Of a stretch of 64,000 nt of DNA, positions 23,051 to 32,200 are shown in pieces. The DNA is taken from the NCBI RefSeq assembly GCF_039928515.1, contig NZ_JBDSSZ010000112.1. The stretch is one strand, 5' to 3'. This stretch comes from Capsulimonas sp039928515. GTDB lineage: Bacteria > Armatimonadota > Armatimonadia > Armatimonadales > Capsulimonadaceae. The notes beneath the pieces were generated by a model. The model was not told where the DNA came from. It made no database searches and saw nothing but the letters and a program-made list of their open reading frames with translations. The position numbers were made by a program, and so were the translations under genes. Each line of letters opens with the position of its first letter. Within the stretch, counting starts at the first letter, position 1.

Positions 23051-24042
23051 TGGATCGCCGAGAGTTCTTAGCATGGGAGGCTGCGTCCCGCGACACCATC
23101 GACGTGAAGCGTTGTTACGTGGATCTAGCCGGCGATCTCGTCGCCGGCGTGCTCCTCAGTCAGATCGTCTTTTATCACATCCCGTATTCGGACGGCAACT
23201 CTCGTCTTAACGTACAGAGAGACGGGTTTGAGTGGCTGGCAAAGAAGCGTAGCGAATGGTGGAAAGAGTGCCGGATCACGCCGAAACAGTTCGACCGGGC
23301 AAGCGCCGCCTTGGAGGCAGAGTTTTTAACCGTGGAATCGGAAGGCGAGGATAAAGGCTTGATCGTCACGCGCGTCTATCGTTTTGAAGGAGAAACCGTC
23401 AAACACGTCCGCGTGAACTGGGAAGTGTTCCTCCCAGCGCTCGCCCAGCTGGCGGAGCAGCAGTCGCCGACCAAGGTGACGAAGAGGGCGTCAGAGGGTA
23501 ATTCCCGAATTGACCAAAGGGGAATTCGGGAATCGACCAAAGCGGCGCCCGGGACTTCCCCGAATGGGGATTCGGGAGTTGACGATTCGGCAATTGCATC
23601 TAATAAGAATCAGATTCAGAGTCAAGAGAAGAATCTAAAGAGAAAAACTTCAACGTTAAACGTTGGGAAGAAGGATGGTTTGAAGTATTCTCCTTCCCTG
23701 GAAAGAGCGGAAGCGGTCCGCTCGATCGTGGATCTGACAGGAGACGCGAAGAGCACGAAACGATTTGATCAGCTGTACCAAATTGCGGATGCGGCTGGCG
23801 AACTCGACTGCTGGAACGCTGCCGCCGCCCAGTTGAAGGCGAAGTTGAAGAACAACTCCCTATCCGTTCCGAAGCCTGGGGCCTACTTCAATACGACGGT
23901 CGGCGCAATTCTTCGTGATCGCGGCGTGATGGTTCCGGCAGGCAGCGCCGAGGAGCGTTCCGAGGTGAAGGGTCTCATCCAGGACAGTTTCGGATTCGAA
24001 GCAGGAGACAATACACAAGACGGTGGTCAGCTATCATCGTAG
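23050..24042 (+). CDS. replication initiator-like protein, 330 aa
   Basis: ATG 23050 overlaps the previous stop (TGATG) and has GGAGG 7 nt upstream. Residues 10-125 ('VKRCYVDLAGDLVAGVLLSQ', 'GFEWLAKKRSEWWKECRI', 'TPKQFDRASAAL', 'VRVNWEVF') match a winged-helix family common in phage and plasmid replication regions (Y-x-D-x-A-G-D-L-x-A-G-x-x-x-x-Q-I-x-x-W/Y). A linker of about 60 polar residues is encoded by the iteron-like DNA described next. The C-terminal part ('GAYFNTTVGAILRDRG') resembles the end of primosomal or RepA-type proteins. Very likely the initiator for the plasmid state. Confidence 0.7.
   Translation: MDRREFLAWEAASRDTIDVKRCYVDLAGDLVAGVLLSQIVFYHIPYSDGNSRLNVQRDGFEWLAKKRSEWWKECRITPKQFDRASAALEAEFLTVESEGEDKGLIVTRVYRFEGETVKHVRVNWEVFLPALAQLAEQQSPTKVTKRASEGNSRIDQRGIRESTKAAPGTSPNGDSGVDDSAIASNKNQIQSQEKNLKRKTSTLNVGKKDGLKYSPSLERAEAVRSIVDLTGDAKSTKRFDQLYQIADAAGELDCWNAAAAQLKAKLKNNSLSVPKPGAYFNTTVGAILRDRGVMVPAGSAEERSEVKGLIQDSFGFEAGDNTQDGGQLSS
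23507..23665. other. candidate replication origin inside the rep gene: iterons plus AT-rich stretch
   Basis: Direct repeats GAATTGACCAAAG (23507), GAATCGACCAAAG (23530), a degenerate copy (23553) and GAGTTGACG (23576) are spaced exactly 23 bp, about two helical turns. They are followed by an AT-rich stretch (about 23590-23665) that ends in the palindrome CAACGTTAAACGTTG (23651-23665). Iterons inside the initiator gene followed by an AT-rich unwinding region is the arrangement of the lambda origin inside gene O. Confidence 0.6.
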
Positions 24043-24061
24043 CTGATGAGGAGATCCTAGA

Positions 24062-24469
24062 ATGTCACAAAGAACACGCAGCAATAAACTTGATGTCGCC
24101 GGCGATGCGCTCTTCCAGGCCATCGCTAATATCCAGGCCACATACGATTTGACGGATGGAGAGTGGGCGGATCTCCTAACGGACCGCGCCGAACAGTTCC
24201 GCCTCCTGACGGAGAACCACGAGCACACCTGGGTTTATCTTTACAAAGAACCGTCCAAGCATCGGCCATCTTCGGAATATGGGATCTGGAAAAGCGTTCA
24301 TTCGCGCCACTTCCGATGCGAAGTGTGTGGCGTTCTTGGCATAAGCCCTGTCCCCGGCGCACGGATCCAGGTCAATGCACTGGCGGCGCCAGTGCAGGAA
24401 GCGGAAGAGCGCAAAGCCGCCGCATGGAACATGGAAGTCAATCCATCGATCGTGCGGATGGAGCGCTGA
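24062..24469 (+). CDS. hypothetical protein, 135 aa
   Basis: ATG 24062 has GGAG 8 nt upstream. Begins MSQRTRSNKLDVAGDALFQA; helical N-terminus with 'LTDGEWADLLTDRAEQFRLL', then 'HFRCEVCGVLG' with a single CxxC pair. No family recognised. Third gene of the parA-rep transcript; followed at 2 bp by the next gene. Confidence 0.65.
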   Translation: MSQRTRSNKLDVAGDALFQAIANIQATYDLTDGEWADLLTDRAEQFRLLTENHEHTWVYLYKEPSKHRPSSEYGIWKSVHSRHFRCEVCGVLGISPVPGARIQVNALAAPVQEAEERKAAAWNMEVNPSIVRMER

Positions 24470-24471
24470 TC

Positions 24472-24774
24472 ATGACAGATGTGATCCTCAGGAGGAGCCT
24501 GAAACCAATGGCAGTCGTTAAACTGTATGATGAACTCTCCGACGCCGAGATGGGAGCGCTGGTTCGCAAATGCTATGAGCAGCTTCATACGCGTGACCGG
24601 GAAAACTATGGCTACCACGGCTGCGCCGGCGCTCTTGCTCTCGTGCAGGTCGCGCACCGCATTGGCCGTGGCTTTAAGATCGAGATGCCTGAGATGATTT
24701 ATAAGGATGAGCCGATCGGCGATTTTGTTGTCAAAGTCATTGCTAAGAGAAGTAAGGCCTCGGAGAACGAATGA
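24472..24774 (+). CDS. hypothetical protein, 100 aa
   Basis: ATG 24472 is preceded by GGAG with an 8-nt spacer; ATG 24508 is an alternative behind AGGAGG, but with a longer spacer. The protein has 'VVKLYDELSDAEMGALVRKC' and 'HGCAGALALVQVAHRIG', helical and soluble. The stop overlaps the next start (ATGATG at 24771). Function unknown. Confidence 0.6.
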   Translation: MTDVILRRSLKPMAVVKLYDELSDAEMGALVRKCYEQLHTRDRENYGYHGCAGALALVQVAHRIGRGFKIEMPEMIYKDEPIGDFVVKVIAKRSKASENE

Positions 24775-25298
24775 TGACGGATCAGATCGACCGGAACGTT
24801 CTTGCAGCAACCGAACAAAAGGTTTCTACGGAAAACGTGGCGCCCGAGATGTCCACGCCGCCAAAAGTCACAGAAGAAGCCACAGTTCTCGAACGAGCCC
24901 GCACAACAGTCGTGATCGAGTACATGTTCATCGTTGTTGCGGCGCTGATGTTTATGCTGATCTATTATCTTAAAGGTCGATCGTGGCATGAGATCATCGC
25001 ACTTCCCGAATGGTCCGTCTGCTCGGTCATCATGTCCGGGATTGTGATCACTAAGTTTGTTGCGATCCTCGGACGACGGAAGGTCACTGTCCCTGAACGA
25101 ATGTCGCTCATGGCCGCAATCGTCTTGATTACCGCATTCATACCCAGCATCATCGTACTCTCGATGATGATCTTATTGGAGCCGGCGTCGACACTGATCA
25201 TCAACGCCCAGATGTTCCTCTTCGCGGTGGCATCCGCTTTCTTCTTGTCCATCGGTATCGCATTTTCGGAAGCTGAATTGGAAGAGCCGAAAGAATAA
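24771..25298 (+). CDS. membrane protein with four predicted helices, 175 aa
   Basis: After a 45-residue hydrophilic N-terminus there are hydrophobic segments at about 49-66 ('YMFIVVAALMFMLIYYL'), 82-98 ('SVCSVIMSGIVITKFVAI'), 112-134 ('LMAAIVLITAFIPSIIVLSM') and 145-165 ('MFLFAVASAFFLSIGIAFS'). Either of the two adjacent ATGs may start it. It closes the rightward partition/replication operon and converges on the integrase gene 4 bp away. Could be a superinfection-exclusion type membrane protein, but only the topology is seen. Confidence 0.65.
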   Translation: MMTDQIDRNVLAATEQKVSTENVAPEMSTPPKVTEEATVLERARTTVVIEYMFIVVAALMFMLIYYLKGRSWHEIIALPEWSVCSVIMSGIVITKFVAILGRRKVTVPERMSLMAAIVLITAFIPSIIVLSMMILLEPASTLIINAQMFLFAVASAFFLSIGIAFSEAELEEPKE

Positions 25299-25301
25299 AG
25301 G

Positions 25302-26423
25302 CTACCCCTCGTACGGCACGTGGAGCTTCCCGGCCAGGCGACGCAGCGTTCGGTTCCCGCGGCGATCGTACTTCGCCGTAGTCTTCGGATCCGTGTGGCC
25401 GCAGGCTCTTTGGACGGTGGCGATATCCTCGCCGGCGTCCAGGGATTCGCCCACGAAGTGGCGCCGGAAATCGTGCGTGGTGATTTCCTTGACGTTGGCC
25501 TTTTGCGCCCGGGCCTGGATGATGAGGTAGATGGCGCCGGCCGTCATGTTCTTCAGCCGAACCCGTCCGCCTTTGTTGATCGCCGGGAAGAGCGGCGCCA
25601 GCGGATCCGAATGCGCCGCGCCGGCGGCGGCGAGCTTCGGCAGCCAGGCGTCCATTGCGGCCACCGTCCCGTCCGGCGAGTAGACGATGCGGTACTTGTT
25701 TCCTTTTCCCGCGCGAACAGTGATCTGGCCGGTTTCCGGGTCATAGTCGCGCACGCACAAATCCGCCGCTTCCTCGCGGCGGATGCCGCAGCCATCCAGC
25801 ACTGCCAGCAGCGCCGCGTCGCGGCGCCCCCGGATGGTCACATCCTTTTTGCAGGATCCAAACATCGCCCGGATCTCGCCCTCATAAATCTCGCGGCCGC
25901 GCGGCGCCGTGTCCGGAACCTTGACGCGCACATCGCTGGCGCGCGCCCGGGCCTCTTCGGAGATTTGCCCCAGCCGCCAGCACTCATGCAGAACGCGCTT
26001 CAGCGCCGCGAGCATTTTCTTCACCGTCGCCGGCGAATACTTTTCCATGAGGACCGCGCGCAGCGCCGCCGTATGTTTGTAGCGAAGCGCCGCCCAGTCA
26101 AGCGTCATGATATCGCACTGGCCATTGCTGAGGATCTCGGCGATCGTCGCCAGCGCCTGGCGCATCGTCGGCCGCGATCCGGGCGCCAGGCTCGCCAGGT
26201 ACACCGCGGCGGGATGCTCGGACAGCGGCGGCGGCGGACCCGGCCGGGCGAGCTCGCCGGCGGACTGCGCCAGGCGGATCAGCGCCTCTTCGCCAGGCGG
26301 CTCGTCATCCGCCGCCTGCGCGCGCGCGTCGGCGAGGCTCTCGATGTGCGCGTCGCGCAGGACCCGGGACGGCGGCTGCGCGACGTCGTTTTGCAAAATG
26401 ATGATTGGCTGCTCTGGGTTCAT
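25302..26423 (-). CDS. int: tyrosine recombinase / integrase, 373 aa
   Basis: Full catalytic set: Arg in 'CGIRREEAADLCVRDY', Lys in 'VRAGKGNKYR', 'TTHDFRRHFVGESLD' (H-x2-R), His in 'CGHTDPKTTAKYD' with the Tyr nucleophile. Residues 60-180 are a SAM-like core-binding domain; the first 60 residues are a variable arm domain. This would integrate the element at a chromosomal attB or resolve plasmid multimers. A second replication and partition system nearby means integration is optional. Upstream (26424-26770) are strong palindromes, possibly attP or LexA sites. Confidence 0.95.
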   Translation of the reverse strand: MNPEQPIIILQNDVAQPPSRVLRDAHIESLADARAQAADDEPPGEEALIRLAQSAGELARPGPPPPLSEHPAAVYLASLAPGSRPTMRQALATIAEILSNGQCDIMTLDWAALRYKHTAALRAVLMEKYSPATVKKMLAALKRVLHECWRLGQISEEARARASDVRVKVPDTAPRGREIYEGEIRAMFGSCKKDVTIRGRRDAALLAVLDGCGIRREEAADLCVRDYDPETGQITVRAGKGNKYRIVYSPDGTVAAMDAWLPKLAAAGAAHSDPLAPLFPAINKGGRVRLKNMTAGAIYLIIQARAQKANVKEITTHDFRRHFVGESLDAGEDIATVQRACGHTDPKTTAKYDRRGNRTLRRLAGKLHVPYEG

Positions 26424-26545
26424 GGTGTTTGGCTGCTTGGGATCTATAAGGGCAGGCTAGAAGGGAACAATCATTCAATTGAGAATGGCCCCCGAAAATG
26501 GAGACGACAATGAATTCTTTTTCTATTATATCATGGAATATTATT

Positions 26546-26579
26546 ATTACTACCGAGAACCTACGTTCTCTGTAGTAAT
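26546..26579. promoter_or_regulatory. 15-bp-arm palindrome containing a LexA-like box
   Basis: Arms 26546-26560 and 26565-26579 pair at 14 of 15 positions around the loop CTAC. The centre reads GAAC-CTAC-GTTC (26557-26568), which fits the GAAC-N4-GTTC LexA (DinR-type) consensus. It could also fold as an RNA hairpin or serve as the integrase core site. Confidence 0.5.
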
Positions 26580-26607
26580 CGTGAAAGTATTTCTCAGGGT
26601 GTAAGCG

Positions 26608-26621
26608 CGAACACGTGTTCG
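26608..26621. promoter_or_regulatory. perfect 14-bp LexA-like palindrome CGAACACGTGTTCG
   Basis: CGAAC-ACGT-GTTCG matches the Gram-positive SOS box consensus exactly (CGAAC-N4-GTTCG). Its centre is 52 bp, about five helical turns, from the centre of the previous site. It lies about 185 bp upstream of the integrase start and about 1.1 kb upstream of imuB; without the IS200 insertion it would be about 430 bp from imuB. Confidence 0.6.
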
Positions 26622-26769
26622 AGAATTGATTCCCCCGAATTAAACCCCGAAAAATGGTGCGAAATACCAGGGATTAATTCCAGTCGCGCCAGAATGCTCG
26701 CACAGGCGTTTATGCAGTAAAATCAAGTTCGAAGCCGCGCCCTAAATACTCAGGAAACGCCCAGGAAAT

Positions 26770-27445
26770 GAAACTTCCCGTGGCAAGCCGACGGGGTATC
26801 TAAAGATAAGGACTGTCACCCGAGGCAACTGCCTCTTGGTCTGAGCAGCACGAATCGGAACGCTAGTCTCAGGCCCACTTCTCGGTATCATCATCGCAAG
26901 GCCAGTTAAAGGCCTGGCAGCGTAGGCTGGACAAAACGGCGAAGGCTTTTCGCGGACTCGTTCCCTTGGTTCTTGACATACTTGGCGACGGTTTCCCAAT
27001 TATTGCGCTCACCAACCGTCGCCACATAATAACCATCGGACCAGAACTCACCACCCCAGAGCTCTTCCTTCAGTTTGGGGAACCGCTTAAATAGCTGCCG
27101 CGCCGTGAGACTTTTGAACTTACCAACGATACTGCCAATACTCATTTTCGGATGAGCGGAGCAGAGAAGATGAATGTGGTCCAGGTCCGCGCCCATCTGC
27201 TCGAACTCAATAAAGTAGCGTTCCTGAATGTCTGACGCGATCTCAACGAGCGCGACTTCGATTTCAGGACGGATCAACGCCTTCCGGTATTTCACAGGAA
27301 ACACGATGTGATAGTGGATCTCGTACGCGCAATGCGAGCCCTTCTTGACAACCATGCGTCAAGTATGGCAGAACTTTCGAGTAAGCCGAACACGAACGCA
27401 AAGTTAGAGCCTGGCAGGTCCGTGGCAAGCCACGGGGAATACTAG
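26770..27445 (-). mobile_element. IS200/IS605-type insertion sequence (tnpA only)
   Basis: Contains a 149-aa Y1 transposase gene. Both ends carry a hairpin with the same core in the same orientation, CGTGGCAAGCC-(G)-ACGGGG: 26777-26796 on the left and 27420-27437 on the right. IS200-type elements lack terminal inverted repeats and use subterminal hairpins in this way. No tnpB is present. Exact boundaries need an empty site for comparison. Confidence 0.8.
26906..27355 (-). CDS. tnpA: IS200-type Y1 transposase TnpA, 149 aa
   Basis: Begins MVVKKGSHCAYEIHYHIVF. Seen: 'HIVFPVKYRKAL', the metal-binding H-x-H in 'ADLDHIHLLCSAHP', and the catalytic Tyr region 'FWSDGYYVATVGERN'. Length and motifs are those of single-strand 'peel and paste' transposases (HUH Y1 family) that act as dimers on ssDNA, often at replication forks. 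The frame is intact, so it may be active. Confidence 0.95.
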   Translation of the reverse strand: MVVKKGSHCAYEIHYHIVFPVKYRKALIRPEIEVALVEIASDIQERYFIEFEQMGADLDHIHLLCSAHPKMSIGSIVGKFKSLTARQLFKRFPKLKEELWGGEFWSDGYYVATVGERNNWETVAKYVKNQGNESAKSLRRFVQPTLPGL

Positions 27446-27471
27446 TTAAAAGCCGCCCTGAGCGGATCCGC

Positions 27472-27678
27472 ATGCCGATTTCGGATAGTTTTTCATCCCA
27501 GGATTACGGCCTGGACGAAGGGATGCGCAGCCGTTTCTCCGGCGGCTGGCACATGGCGCCCAACATGTTTGATCGGTCCGCATCGGCCATTGATTTTGAG
27601 ATTCGGCGTATTGTAAGCGCGGCGACAGAGCAAATAAATATTTCGGCAGGGGGCAAACTTATGTTTGACTCCTGGTAG
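27472..27678 (+). CDS. doubtful small gene between the IS element and imuB, 68 aa
   Basis: Open frame from ATG 27472 with 'DFEIRRIVSAATEQINISAG' in the second half. No ribosome site, and its 3' end covers the -35 box of the imuB promoter. It does not resemble ImuA (no RecA-like fold is possible at this size). It could be the remnant of a gene cut by the IS insertion. Confidence 0.25.
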   Translation: MPISDSFSSQDYGLDEGMRSRFSGGWHMAPNMFDRSASAIDFEIRRIVSAATEQINISAGGKLMFDSW

Positions 27679-27712
27679 ACATCCGGCTATAATGTAGACA
27701 ACTGATACATAG
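27665..27712 (+). promoter_or_regulatory. imuB promoter with downstream inverted repeat
   Basis: -35 TTGACT (27665-27670), 17-bp spacer, -10 TATAAT (27688-27693), a near-consensus promoter. Immediately after, ATGTA (27692-27696) and TACAT (27706-27710) form an inverted repeat with a 9-bp spacer that covers the start site, a good place for a repressor. It does not match the GAAC-N4-GTTC LexA box seen further upstream. Confidence 0.7.
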
Positions 27713-27728
27713 CCACGGAGGATCTGCT

Positions 27729-29129
27729 ATGGTTGTTTGCTTTTCCATTCCCGCGCTGAGCGTCGCTTGTGAGCAGGCGCGCCGCCCAGATCTCGCCGGC
27801 GTTCCCTTCGCCCTCGTCACGGATGACGGCGCCGTCTTTGCGCCTTCAGAACTCGCCGCCGCGCATGGCGTTCGCCCTGGACAGACTCTTTCCGCCGCCC
27901 GCGCTTTCTGCCCGGCCCTCTTAATCCTTCCCTACGACCTTACCGCCTACCAGGGGCGCGCCCGCGTTCTCTGGGACATCGCCGCCGCCGAATCCTCCAC
28001 CGTCGAGCCGATTTCGCCCGAGATCTTTTTTTTGCTTGCCGACAGAACATTTGTTCTTAACAGCGTCCCCTCATTCGCGTCCGCCATGTCGGATGCCATA
28101 GGCGCGCCCGTCCTCGCTGGGATCGGCGCGTCCAAGTTCACCGCCCGCCGCGCCGCCCTTCGCGCGCGTCCTGGGGAAGTAATGACCGTTCCCCCCGGCG
28201 GCGAACTGGAGTTTCTGGGCTCCGTCCCGGTCGCCAATGTTCCTGGCGTGGATGCGAAAGCGCGTGCGCGCCTGGAGAAGCTCGGGATCCGCACGCTCGG
28301 CCAGGCGGCGGGGCACGCGGGGCGGCTGCCGAAGGATCTTCGCCTCGCCGGCGGCCGCCTGGCCGCTCTCGCGCACGGACGAGACGGGGACCGCGTCCGC
28401 GCCGCTTGGCCGGAGCGTACGGAGGAGGCGCAGACGGCGTTCGAGGACGAGACGCAGTATCTTCCGCTGATCGACGCGGCGCTCCTGCGCCTTTCGGAAA
28501 AGATCGCCGTGCGCATCCAGTCGCGGCACGAATATTGCCGCACGCTTTCGCTCCAGGTGGCGCACGCGCGCGGCGTGGCCAGCCACTGGGAGCGCCTGGT
28601 CCTGCCGGCGTCGGACGCGGCGGCGATTCACCGCGGCGCGCTCAGGCTCCTAGAGCGCACCCGGCCAGAGCGTGGCGTCCTGGGACTTCGGCTCGTCGCA
28701 GGTGAACTCGGCTCCGGATCTGGTCTTCAGCTTTCTCTGCTGGATGAGAACGGCGGCGCAATGCCGGCGGAGCGTGAGCGCAAGACGGCGGCGGCGCTGA
28801 TCTATATTCGGGAGCGATGGGGCGGCGGCTCGGTGACGACCGCCGAGGCGATGTACGAGGCGACGCAGCGCGCGCTGCGCGCCTATCCGCTGGGGCACAA
28901 AACCCGCGAGGCTGTCCAGGTGCGCCTCCAGGACGGAACGCCGGCGGCGTTCGCTGGCAAAAAGACGCGACATGTGGTCGCGTGCGTCCAGAACCACTGG
29001 CGGGAGACGCAGGCGGCGGGCGCGGCGACGTCGGAGCGCGAGGTCTGGCGGGTGCTGACCGCCGCCGGCGCGCTTGCCGAACTGCACGAGGCGGACGGAG
29101 ACTGGACGCTTCAGGCCATGGCCGACTAA
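27729..29129 (+). CDS. imuB: ImuB-like catalytically inactive Y-family polymerase, 466 aa
   Basis: The fold order is Y-family: palm start 'MVVCFSIPALSVACEQARRP', 'GVRPGQTLSAARAFCPALL', 'SSTVEPISPEIFFLLADR', thumb HhH 'VPGVDAKARARLEKLGIRTL', and little finger. In active Pol IV the first strand carries a catalytic Asp and the palm an S-x-D-E; here they are Ser (CFSIP) and S-P-E, so two of three acids are lost. This is the hallmark of ImuB, the scaffold that brings DnaE2 to the clamp. 'LQLSLLDE' at about 343-350 resembles a clamp-binding QL[SD]LF motif. The gene follows its own strong promoter, 85 bp before dnaE2. Confidence 0.85.
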   Translation: MVVCFSIPALSVACEQARRPDLAGVPFALVTDDGAVFAPSELAAAHGVRPGQTLSAARAFCPALLILPYDLTAYQGRARVLWDIAAAESSTVEPISPEIFFLLADRTFVLNSVPSFASAMSDAIGAPVLAGIGASKFTARRAALRARPGEVMTVPPGGELEFLGSVPVANVPGVDAKARARLEKLGIRTLGQAAGHAGRLPKDLRLAGGRLAALAHGRDGDRVRAAWPERTEEAQTAFEDETQYLPLIDAALLRLSEKIAVRIQSRHEYCRTLSLQVAHARGVASHWERLVLPASDAAAIHRGALRLLERTRPERGVLGLRLVAGELGSGSGLQLSLLDENGGAMPAERERKTAAALIYIRERWGGGSVTTAEAMYEATQRALRAYPLGHKTREAVQVRLQDGTPAAFAGKKTRHVVACVQNHWRETQAAGAATSEREVWRVLTAAGALAELHEADGDWTLQAMAD

Positions 29130-29214
29130 TCGACAGCATGGCCGATTGATACAGATGAACGGCTTTTCATAGACGGTCGAATTTCACGATGGATTTTACT
29201 GTAACTCACACGAT

Positions 29215-32200
29215 ATGTTCTCACATCTGCACGTACACACCGAATACAGCTTCCTGGATGGCGCGAGCCGTATTGAGGATCTGGTCCGCGCGGCGGCCGC
29301 GATGGGCATGCCCGCGATCGCGATGACCGATCATGACCACGTCTCGGCCGCCGTCAAGTTCACCCACTGCTGCCGCCAGTACAGCGTGAAGCCGATCCTG
29401 GGCGCCGAGGTGACCATGGAAGACGGCACGCACTTGACGCTCCTCGCTGAGACGCGCGCCGGCTACGCGAACCTCTGCCGCCTGCTGACGCTCTCCTATG
29501 CCGACGGCGGCCGCCTGACGCCGCGCCTGCGCTGGTCGCATCTGTCGCCGCTTGCCGCAGGCCTGATCTGCCTCTCCGGATGCATTCGAGGGCGCATCGC
29601 CTGGCATGTGCTGCGCCACGAGTACTCCGCCGCCAAAGTGATGGCCGAGCGGCTCGCCGTCTGGTTCCCCGGCGCGTTTTATATCGAGCTGCAGGACGAT
29701 CTGACGCCCGGTTCGGAGCGCGTCGCGCGCGAGCTCGCCATGCTGGCGGATTCGATTGGCGCGCCGGCGGTGGCCACCAACAACGTCCATTACGCCGCGC
29801 CCTACGGTTTCGTCGCCCACGATCTACTGCGCTGCGTGCGCGCCGGCGTCACGGTTCGTGAGGTGCATCCGGATCGGCCGTTCAACAATCAGCGCTATCT
29901 CAAAAGCGCCTTCGAAATGCAGCAGCTCTTCGGTTGGCGTCCCGATGCTTTGGCGAATACCGTACGGATCAGCGATCGCTGCGAAGACGTTCTGCCGGCG
30001 GGCGAGGATATCACGCCGAAGTTCGCGGGCGGCGACGCGGCCCTGGAGCTTCGGCGCCTGGCGTACGACGGCGCGCGGCGTCGGTACCGGAGCGCGCCGG
30101 CGGGGCTTCGCGGACGGCTGGAGCATGAGCTTTCGGTCATCACGACGCTGGGATACGCCGACTATTTCCTGATGGTGCGCGACGTCGTGCGCTGGGCCCG
30201 GGCGCAGGGAATCCGGGCGACGGGGCGCGGATCCGCCGCGGACTGCTGCGTCGCTTATTGCCTGGATCTGACCGACGTCGATGTGATCGCGCGCAATCTC
30301 CCATTTGCCCGTTTCCTCGTGCCTGGGAAGACACCAGATATCGATATGGATTTTCCCAGCTCACGCCGCGACGAAGTCTTCGAGCATGTGGTGCGCACGT
30401 ACGGCGAGCCGAATGTCGCCGTCGTCTGCACATTCCACACCTACTGGGCAAGGTCGGCCATCCGGGATATCGGCAAGGCCCTGGCGCTGCCGGCGGACGC
30501 CCTGACGTTCCTGGCTAGGCATATCAGCCACTTCGTCCACGCCGGCGAAATCGGCGCCGCATTCGACGGTTATGCGGAGCTGCGGCCGCACAAGGCGCTG
30601 CGTGATCAGTTCCAGGCGCTGTTCTACTTGTGCGCGCAGATCGCCGGCTTTCCCAGGCACATGGGCAGCCATTCTTCAGGCGTCGTCATCAGCCGCGTGC
30701 CGCTGGCCACCATCGCGCCGCTCTCGCCGTCGGCGCGCGGGATCACGCAGATCTGGACGCTGGATAAAGACGACGCGGAGACCGTCGGCGCGATCAAGTT
30801 CGACATCCTCGCCCTGCGCATGCTCTCCGCCGTCGCGGACGCCGAAGACGAACTCGCCAGGTCGCATCCAGACTTTGCCTACGACCGGATCCCAATGGAC
30901 GATGACGCGACCTACAATATGATCCAGTCGGGCAAGGCGATCGGCGCATTCCAGTTTGAATCGGCGGCGCAGATGAGCCTGGCGGTAACGCTTCAGCCGA
31001 CGCATTTTGAGGACCTGGTGGCGTCGGTGGCGCTGATCCGACCGGGGCCGGTGCGCGGCAACGTGGTCAATCGATTCGTGGCGGCAAGAAACGGCTACGC
31101 GCGTGTCGACGTCCTCCACCCGGCGCTGGAGATCTCCCTCGCCAAAACCTACGGGTGCGTTGTTTTTCAGGAGCAAGTCAACGACGTGTTCCAAGCCATG
31201 ACCGGGTGCAGCGAAGGCGAAGCGGACGCCATGCGCAAGGCGCTTACGAGGCACACCAAAGAAGGCACGCTGGACCAGGCGGGAATGGAGTTCATTGAGC
31301 GCGCACGGCGCCGCTGGCCGGATCTTCGCCCTAAGACGGCCTTTATGATCTGGCAGCAAATCGCCGGCTGGGCCGGATATGGGTTTATCGAGGGACACGC
31401 CGCCAGCTTCGCCTTGACGGGATACCGGACCGCCTATCTCTCGGTCCACCATCCTGCCCCGTTCTACGCCGGCCTGATGTCCGAGCAGCCGATGGGCTTC
31501 TACAGCGCCAACAGCCTGGCGGCGGAGGCGCGGCGTCGCGGTGTCCAGATCCTGCCGCTGGATATCAACGAGAGCGGCGACAAATGCCATGCACAGACGG
31601 ACGATGCCCTTCGCCTGGGATTTCGCCTCCTCGCGGATCTTCGCGCCGAGGATATCGCCGCCGTACTCGAGGTGCGCGCCTCCAGGCCGTTCGCGTCCCT
31701 TCTCGATTTCTGCGCGCGCCTGCCGCTGCGCCGCGACGCGCTGGAAAACCTCATTCTTGCCGGCGCATTCGATTCGCTCCACCCAGAGCGGCGCGGACTG
31801 CTCTGGGCGCTCGATCAGACAATCTGTACGGCGATGTCCTACCGGTCGACCGGCGGCGTTCAGCGGGAGCTGGCGCTCGGCGAGGCGGCGGCTCTCTCCA
31901 CCCCGTGCAGCAACATTGATGACTTCAGCGCCTGGGAGCGATTTCTGTGGACATGGCGACTGACGGGCGTGACGGCGGAGTGCCATGTGATGAGCCATTT
32001 CCGGGATCAGCTTCGCGCACGCGGCTTCATCACGGCGATGGAGGCGCAGCAGGCGCTGGACGGATCGATCGTGCGCGTCGCTGGGATCAACATCCGTCCC
32101 CACCGGCCGCCGACGCGCTCGGGCAAGCCGGTCCTGTTCTCTTCCCTGGAGGACGAGACAGAGATCCTGCAATTGATCACGTTTGGGCAGGCGATCGACA

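Larger units (their letters stand above)
26424..26769. other. non-coding region upstream of the integrase with palindromes
   Basis: About 350 bp, AT-rich between 26515 and 26580. It contains two palindromes of the form GAAC-N4-GTTC (next two entries). No coding frame with a ribosome site is seen. It may hold attP and the integrase promoter. An IS200-type element begins at about 26770. Confidence 0.6.

Noticed and set aside
27472..27678. Reading the 68-aa frame before imuB as ImuA
   Set aside because: Too short for a RecA-like protein and shows no P-loop.
30676..32172. 498-codon open frame on the minus strand
   Set aside because: It is the antisense of dnaE2, has no ribosome site and an Arg/Gly-rich composition typical of reverse frames of GC-rich genes.
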